From Salvator merianae (lineage: Eukaryota; Chordata; Lepidosauria; Squamata; Teiidae), in NCBI GenBank assembly GCA_003586115.2, contig QVOM02000074.1, positions 3,006,138 to 3,070,137 on the forward strand: a stretch of 64,000 bases of DNA. The letters are read 5' to 3'. Made by a program: the position numbers and the translations under genes. The number at the start of each line of letters is the position of its first letter. The first letter of the stretch is position 1. Shown one piece after another: positions 58,766 through 64,000 of the stretch. Under the pieces are notes generated by a model. The model was not told the DNA's origin, did not search any database, and saw only the letters and a program-made list of their open reading frames with translations.

Positions 58766-59623
58766 CTGTGATCCCAGGGCTCTTTTGATGTGGCCTAGCA
58801 TGACCACGTGGATCTTGCCGAGGAGTGTTGCATTCTAGCTTTCCACGTCCCTAAATATAAATAATTATTATGACATTGAAAGACACAAACAGGCTAGTTT
58901 CCCTCCTCACACAAACACACAGGCACACAGGTTGGTGCCTGCACATTCTTATATTTCAGCTTCTAGAAATGCTAGGAATCCATTTAAAAGCAAATTATAG
59001 CTAGGAATTTGCAATAAATGGTTTGTGCTGCTGTCTTGCTGTAGACACCCAGGACTCTGATTAAAACAGTTAACTTCCAAGTTATTCAGACCTCTTCATC
59101 ATACAAAATGTTAAAACAAAGCAAAGGAAAAGGAAAAGGAAGGAAAAATGCAAAACAAAAATTAGTCATTTTCATGTTCTTTGAAAATATTTGGAAAGCA
59201 AGAGTTTTAGATTCCAAGATTAATGTTTTATGTCAGTGTTTGGAAATTCTTTTTTTAAAACAAAGCATTTACTATTCAAATTCATCACACAAAATAGTTA
59301 ATTCCAGTTTGAGTTCAAAGTTAGAAGAACTGACTCTACTCCAGTACTTCCAACAAAAATCAGAACATTTCAATTTCATGCACACAGTTCTCTGGGGAAA
59401 AAATGTGTATTAAATCTGTCATTTGCCTTTGTAGGTGCAGCAGTAGGCAGTGTTTATTTACAAAAAAAAAAAACTTATTATAATTTGCCTCATGTCAAGA
59501 AAAATTATGCGCAGCTAAAACTAAGCCATACACTCCATCTACAAAAATCAGTCAAATAATATACAATGTATATTGAAATTCTAAGGGCTTTTCTGTTCAT
59601 TATCAATGGCCCTCTGAGACTTA
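58766..59623. other. No recognisable feature
   Basis: AT-rich; an A run near 59460-59472. No gene seen. Confidence 0.45.
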
Positions 59624-60409
59624 GGCTGTGTTCAAACTAGCGATTTTTAAAATCGCCTGCATGAAAGCAGCGAATAATTCCTGCGCACACAGGAAAAAAG
59701 TCTTCCACATGCACTTACCAATGAGGCGATTCCCCGAGCTCACGTGACAGCCCGCAAATGGAGCTGCTCAGTGATATAGCCACTCTCCGCCACTTTGCCG
59801 AAGAGATTTTCCAAACCATTAACTCTTTAACTGCCAGGTTTCTGTCTCGAAAAGGGACAGTTAACCTTGTACTGTAATAATACAATTTCTGTCTCGAAAA
59901 GGGAGGCTTTGCAAGGATTTCTCGAGGCCTCGGGGAACTGGAGCAGAGGGCAAGGGAAAAGCCCCAGCAGTTAAGTACTTGAATAGTAACTGCTTGGAGA
60001 GAGATTTGCCAGCACAGGGAGAAAAGGGGAGGGAGAAGATTTGCCGGTGTCGAGAAACTTTTCAACCCCCCTTGCCTTCTGTAGTAGTAGCTAGGGGCTT
60101 TCTCCCAATCCTGATGCTACTGATGTCTTTTTTAATCTACAGAAGGCAGGGAATTTGAAAAGTTTCCCCTGCCGGCAAGAGCTCGCTCACCCCCTCCCTT
60201 TTTGTGCTGTTGTCCTGCGGATTCCTGCAAGGCTCTGATTGGTTGAAGAGCTTCCAAAGGCCACCCGAAAGCACAGAAAAGGCGATTATGGATGAGGAGA
60301 CCTAGGCAGCCTTGGAGAGGCTCAGAGGCATTTTTTTCAGAGAGCTTTGTGAATGCTGCAGCTTCCGTGTGACGGGAAGCTGACCCTAATAGCCCATCTG
60401 ATCACACCC
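59624..60409 (+). mobile_element. Long foldback DNA transposon, copy C
   Basis: 786 bp. Left end GGCTGTGTTCAAACTAGCGA, right end ATCTGATCACACCC. From about 60075 to 60340 it is nearly identical to 27226-27490 of copy B, including the poly-T hairpin arm CTTTTTTAATCTACAGAAGG, while the middle left part (59840-60060) is rearranged, with TTTCTGTCTCGAAAAGGGA present twice (59840, 59887). No transposase. Confidence 0.85.
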
Positions 60410-61369
60410 TGAGTTTTTATGCCAGATGCTTTAAACTATGGGACTTGCATCCACACAGGTAACAGAAGGTGCTCAGTGGACACCCAGGGGCACCTTCTAC
60501 ATGAAAGCAGCACCCCTGAGCATGCAGCACACCTTTGAGGGTTCTTGTAGGCTGACAAGCCTTTCCTAAAATGTCCTTCCTGCCGAGCTGGAAAAAGAAC
60601 TCTGAGGGTGATCAACCCTCTCAGATATGCATGCCATGGCTGCGTAGATACATTGCAGCCACACAAGAGGCTGACTTTGGGGCCATTCCAACATGATAAA
60701 ATATGCTTTCGTGCTGCAGGTTGCAAGGAGCATGGCACACACAGCAAATACACTACACACCCTGCCTTTAGGATGGGAGCAAATAGTTCTGCCAGTAAGT
60801 CATTGCAATCCATAGTCATGTGGATGCAACCTTAGGCTGCCTGTTTAAGCTTTAAAATGGTCTCTGCAATGACCCTTTGGTCAGAGTAAAACAGATCTGC
60901 ATGGTGCCCTTATGACAACATAACTCAGTGGTGAGGGTGCTAGGTCTGATCAGCCCTGCTTCCTCGTGGCTGAGTGTGTGGGGATCTGCTAGACACTGCC
61001 AGCAATAACCAGTCTGTCAAAAACAACTTGTTTTTACTGAGAATGGTTCAGCCTATGCATCAATTCCATTTATCCATATTTCCACATTTCCACTACAGTT
61101 TTTCAATCAATCAAGATTATCTACCTAAGACTCTGCCTAGTAATAGCCCTTATTTTACCTGGTGATAGCTCTGCCATGGTGACAGTTTTCATTCTACACA
61201 TTGATACCCTTTTACCAGGTCTCCCTATGATTAATTCCTTCTTTCCCCTGGGGGAATGAGTGATTACACACTTATTTTTTTTGGAGTACTTTTTGTGGAG
61301 TTCCCAAACTAACCACTGCATACAGATGTCATTAACATGCTACCCAACATTGTTAAAAGGGTGGTAGAT
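60410..61369. other. No gene recognised
   Basis: Contains frames of up to 127 codons (60819-60436, minus) without known motif. The part after 61120 may be the decayed 3' end of the gypsy element that follows. Confidence 0.4.
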
Positions 61370-61475
61370 GTTTGTAGTATTGAAGTTTTTCTTTGTACAA
61401 CCTGAAATCACTGATTTTATGGATCGTGAAGTGCTCACGGCTGTCACTGAGTAGTGGCAAAAGAGGTGGGAAAGA

Positions 61476-62462
61476 TCATGACTGCTGGTCCCTGAAGACT
61501 TTTGTGGAATACCAGACATGTTTTATAGTTCTGAGCAGTTCCAATTCAAATACAACCAGACCAATGATCTGTTTGATGGGGAATGGTCTCAATTTCTTCA
61601 AGGTTTGGTTGCTTCTTAGGAGCTTAGTGGACAGGTAGATTGAATCTCCAGAAGAAGTTCCACCCAGGGTTTCTATGCCTATATGCCCACTGTCTTCTTG
61701 GTCAGGTCTAATGCTGTAGTGATTTGGGGCTTGTATGGGTATTGGGCTGCTGGCACTTATGGTCATGATAGGTAATGAAAGCAAGTCATGCACAATGTGG
61801 AAGGGAGGAAAGCCAGTGCTGGTGTGCACTGAGTTACTGAAAGCAAATTTGGTGTACAGCAGCAAGTCCAACCAATTGTCCTGCGAAGGTATTTTTCAAT
61901 TCCCTATTTACTCTTTTCACCTGTCCATCCATCTTGGGGTGATGAGCAGAGGACAAGCCTGGAGTGATGTCAAGTAGCTTTTTAAAAGCCCCCCAAAATC
62001 AGGAATTGAATTGTACACCATGATCACTCACAATCCTAGTTGGCACCCCATGCAACCTATAGACCTTGCTCCACAAACAGGCATGCTAGTTTTGGAGCTG
62101 CGGATATTACTCTGTATGGGATGAAATGAGCTTTCTTTGAGAAGAGGTCTGTGATGATCCAAATTACTGTATTTTTCTTGCTCTTGAGGAGCCCAAAAAT
62201 GAAATCCTTACTGATTACCTCCCACAGGCATGTTGAGTTGGGCGGAGGTTGTAGTAGCCTTTTCTGTTTATCCTCTCACCACTTAAAAGTGGCACATGTT
62301 GGCCAAATGTTTAGGTATTTCTCAACATCTCCATGCATCCCTGGCCACCAGAATTGTCATCTGGTGAGGTAAAGGGATTTGACAAACCTGAAGTGTGCCA
62401 TTGTTTTTATGTCATGGCATTGCTTTATGATTTCTCCTCTCAATAGCTCGGGGAAGTATATA
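61476..62462 (-). pseudogene. Gypsy integrase, decayed
   Basis: Zinc finger H..H..C..C: His in KQCHD and MAHF are present; one Cys is lost (WPTC). Core: first Asp in SKDFIF (about 62210), second Asp in RIVSDHGVQF (about 62020), and at the third site the usual Glu is Lys (MDGQVKRVN, about 61930). Frame is broken by stops and at least one shift near 62065 and 61890. The last frame (61871-61476) carries FSNSVHTSTGFPPFHIVHD and DSIYLSTKLLR. The protein would have joined element DNA to the genome; this copy cannot. Confidence 0.85.
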
Positions 62463-62529
62463 TTGTCTGTTCTGAGGGCACTGCCTTCTGAGATTTTCAG
62501 GTCATTGGAGTGTCTCCTCTCTCCAGAAA

Positions 62530-62885
62530 GGAACCTTAAATCTTTCCCACAGGGACAACATAAACTCATCCAGCAACCACAGCATAACCACACCAATATC
62601 ATTCAAATTGACCAGCCATTCCACAGCTTCACCCTACAGCTGAGCTGTTATGTAGTGTACTTTTGCTGCCTTGCTGGGAAGGTATCCCCATATTCCTCCA
62701 AGAAATCTGCCACTTGTGTTAAAAATATGGCAGTTTCTTGTGGTGGCATCTAATGTGACCTTTGGCTCTCTTAGTGTTGCAGATCGGTTTCCTGGAGCTC
62801 CATGCTGTCCTGTCCTGTTATGCTCTTGACTCGTCCTGCAGGGACAGCTCAGATCAGGTTTGGGTCCACCCAGACCTGTACACAC
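62530..62885 (-). pseudogene. Gypsy gag remnant
   Basis: Frame 62885-62634 ends near SGRFLGGIWGYLPSKAAKV; in the alternative frame the same DNA reads QVADFLEEYGDTFPARQQKY, which resembles the gag 'F...F.D....A' block, followed by GEAVEWL-like residues near 62615. Weak but well placed upstream of pol. Confidence 0.55.
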
Positions 62886-62900
62886 CAGTCATCCTCCCAC

Positions 62901-63195
62901 TGTAAGTGTTCTTTAAAGTACTGTAAACAGCAAGTGAGAGTAAGCACTTCTTGAGTGTTCTCCCTGCTTACTGGTGGTCATTTCACCTCTACACTGCCAT
63001 CATTCAAGCAGCCTTACCTGGTCTGCTGTTAGCACAAGCAGTAGCACTGCATTTTCAAGCCCAGGAAATGGCCAACAAGGCAGCTGGAGATGGTGATAAG
63101 CATGCAGATAGCATGTTGTGGTGCTCTTCTATATGGGTGGTTCTTGGAAGTAATCTAGTTAGACTCCTGCTAGGAGACTCCCTGTAGTTCCTTTC
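62901..63195. other. No recognisable feature
   Basis: Short stretch between the gypsy remnant and a MITE; nothing recognised. Confidence 0.45.
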
Positions 63196-63437
63196 TAAGG
63201 ATGCAGCCACACACATTGAAAAAAGTATCTTAAAAGTAGATTTGAGGTGGTGGCATGCAGCACTTAGTATTCCCATTCCACCTCTAATCTATGTTAGAGG
63301 GCAGAAAATACAATTAGGAAGTGTGTTTTTTGTCTTCAGTGTGGGTTAGAAATGGGAGGGGAAAACATGTAGAAGATACTGCCTCTAAACCATTATATGA
63401 GCTGCTTTTTTTATTGCACTGGATGCTGGCTTAGTCA
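63196..63437. mobile_element. Foldback MITE of the GGCTGCATC family, copy 4
   Basis: Bounded by CTAAGGATGCAGCC and GGATGCTGGCTTAG, which are inverted repeats. Inside, AGATTTGAGGTGGTGGCATG and CCACCTCTAATCTATG match the other copies, and GGGTTAGAAATGGG with ACTGCCTCTAAACC folds back. No coding capacity. Confidence 0.82.
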
Positions 63438-64000
63438 ACTGGGCTTAATTTGTTGAAATTAGGAGGTCAGGATCTCCAAAAAGAATACATCAGGATTACA
63501 ACTGTAGGGGAAAGAAACTTAATTCACAGGAATTAGTTCAGATAGGAATTCAGTTCACCAAATTAATTCATTTGAGCCTAGTTTCTTCCAGAAATAATCC
63601 CTTGTAATCTAATTAATAACACCAATAGAAACACAATAAAACTACAGACCCCTTTGTGGATTGTGCCTTGTCATAGCAGAGTGGCTGGTGCATCTCAGTG
63701 AAGCTTATGGGCTGTGTTGTGCAGGGCCATCAAATTGCTCAGACTGAATGTGACCCACTGGAGAAAGAAACCACTCCAGTATGCTTTCCAAGAAAACTTC
63801 ATGTGCATGAGGTAGCAACAAAAAACGTTCCAAAGAAAAAGAGCAAGAAGACAAAACAGCTGTCTGATGACACTTTACAAATAGTTGAGGAGAGAGGAAA
63901 AGTTAAATGCAGGGGAGAAAGTGTAAGACATAGCAAATGGAATGCAGATTTCCAGAGGATAGCAAGGAGAGATAAGAACCCAAATGAGCAGTGCAAAGAA
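63438..64000. other. No recognisable feature
   Basis: Purine-rich toward the window end (63770-63910). No gene seen; any feature cut by the window edge cannot be judged. Confidence 0.4.

Larger units (their letters stand above)
61370..62900 (-). mobile_element. Ty3/gypsy LTR-retrotransposon fragment, gag joined to the pol 3' end
   Basis: Reading toward lower coordinates: a gag-like segment (about 62885-62540), then the end of the region before integrase (NIYFPELLRGEIIKQCHD, about 62462-62410), integrase zinc finger and core, and the integrase C-terminal part with STKLLRSNQTLKKL (about 61625-61580). RT, RNase H and protease are missing, so gag and late pol are joined by a deletion near 62540. 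No LTRs found. Chromovirus or Sushi-like type is suggested by the integrase wording, not proven. Confidence 0.82.

Overview
The window looks like intergenic or intronic DNA from a squamate reptile, most likely a lizard. This is an inference from repeat content: CR1, L2, L1 and another LINE lie beside a Ty1/copia element, a Ty3/gypsy fragment, a tRNA-type SINE and several families of small DNA transposons. I found no host exon, rRNA, tRNA gene or CRISPR array that I could defend. Almost every long open frame is transposon-derived or lies in low-complexity sequence.

Layout. 1-3189: a decayed CR1 LINE. 6360-11850: an L2 LINE fragment split by a young Ty1/copia element (7096-10578, minus strand) with near-identical LTRs and a 5-bp target duplication. 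12305-15057: three DNA-transposon derivatives, an L2 tail and a triplet microsatellite. 15058-26717: mostly unannotated, with a foldback MITE and one copy of an unclassified repeat. 26718-30136: a second copy of a long foldback element, a SINE, a hairpin-rich foldback repeat, a GT tract and a MITE. 31735-38171: AT microsatellites, an unclassified repeat and two GC-rich hAT-like MITEs. 41365-46600: a MITE with 6-bp target duplications, an L2 fragment whose 3' tail is tandemly triplicated, an L1 3' end and an opposing LINE fragment that meet tail to tail, and further MITEs. 49743-52672: a second CR1 with a 683-codon RT frame but a damaged endonuclease. 54270-55125: AT palindromes and a foldback element. 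58385-62900: a LINE RT scrap, a third long foldback element and a gypsy fragment in which gag is joined to the end of pol. 63196-63437: a last foldback MITE.

The elements record an order of events. The L2 copies are old and frame-broken; the copia element landed in one of them recently (three substitutions and one 4-bp indel between LTRs). It had probably already lost RT and most of RNase H, so it would have needed enzymes supplied in trans. Both CR1 copies carry the same T7A6 run, which puts the reading frame out by one at the same place.
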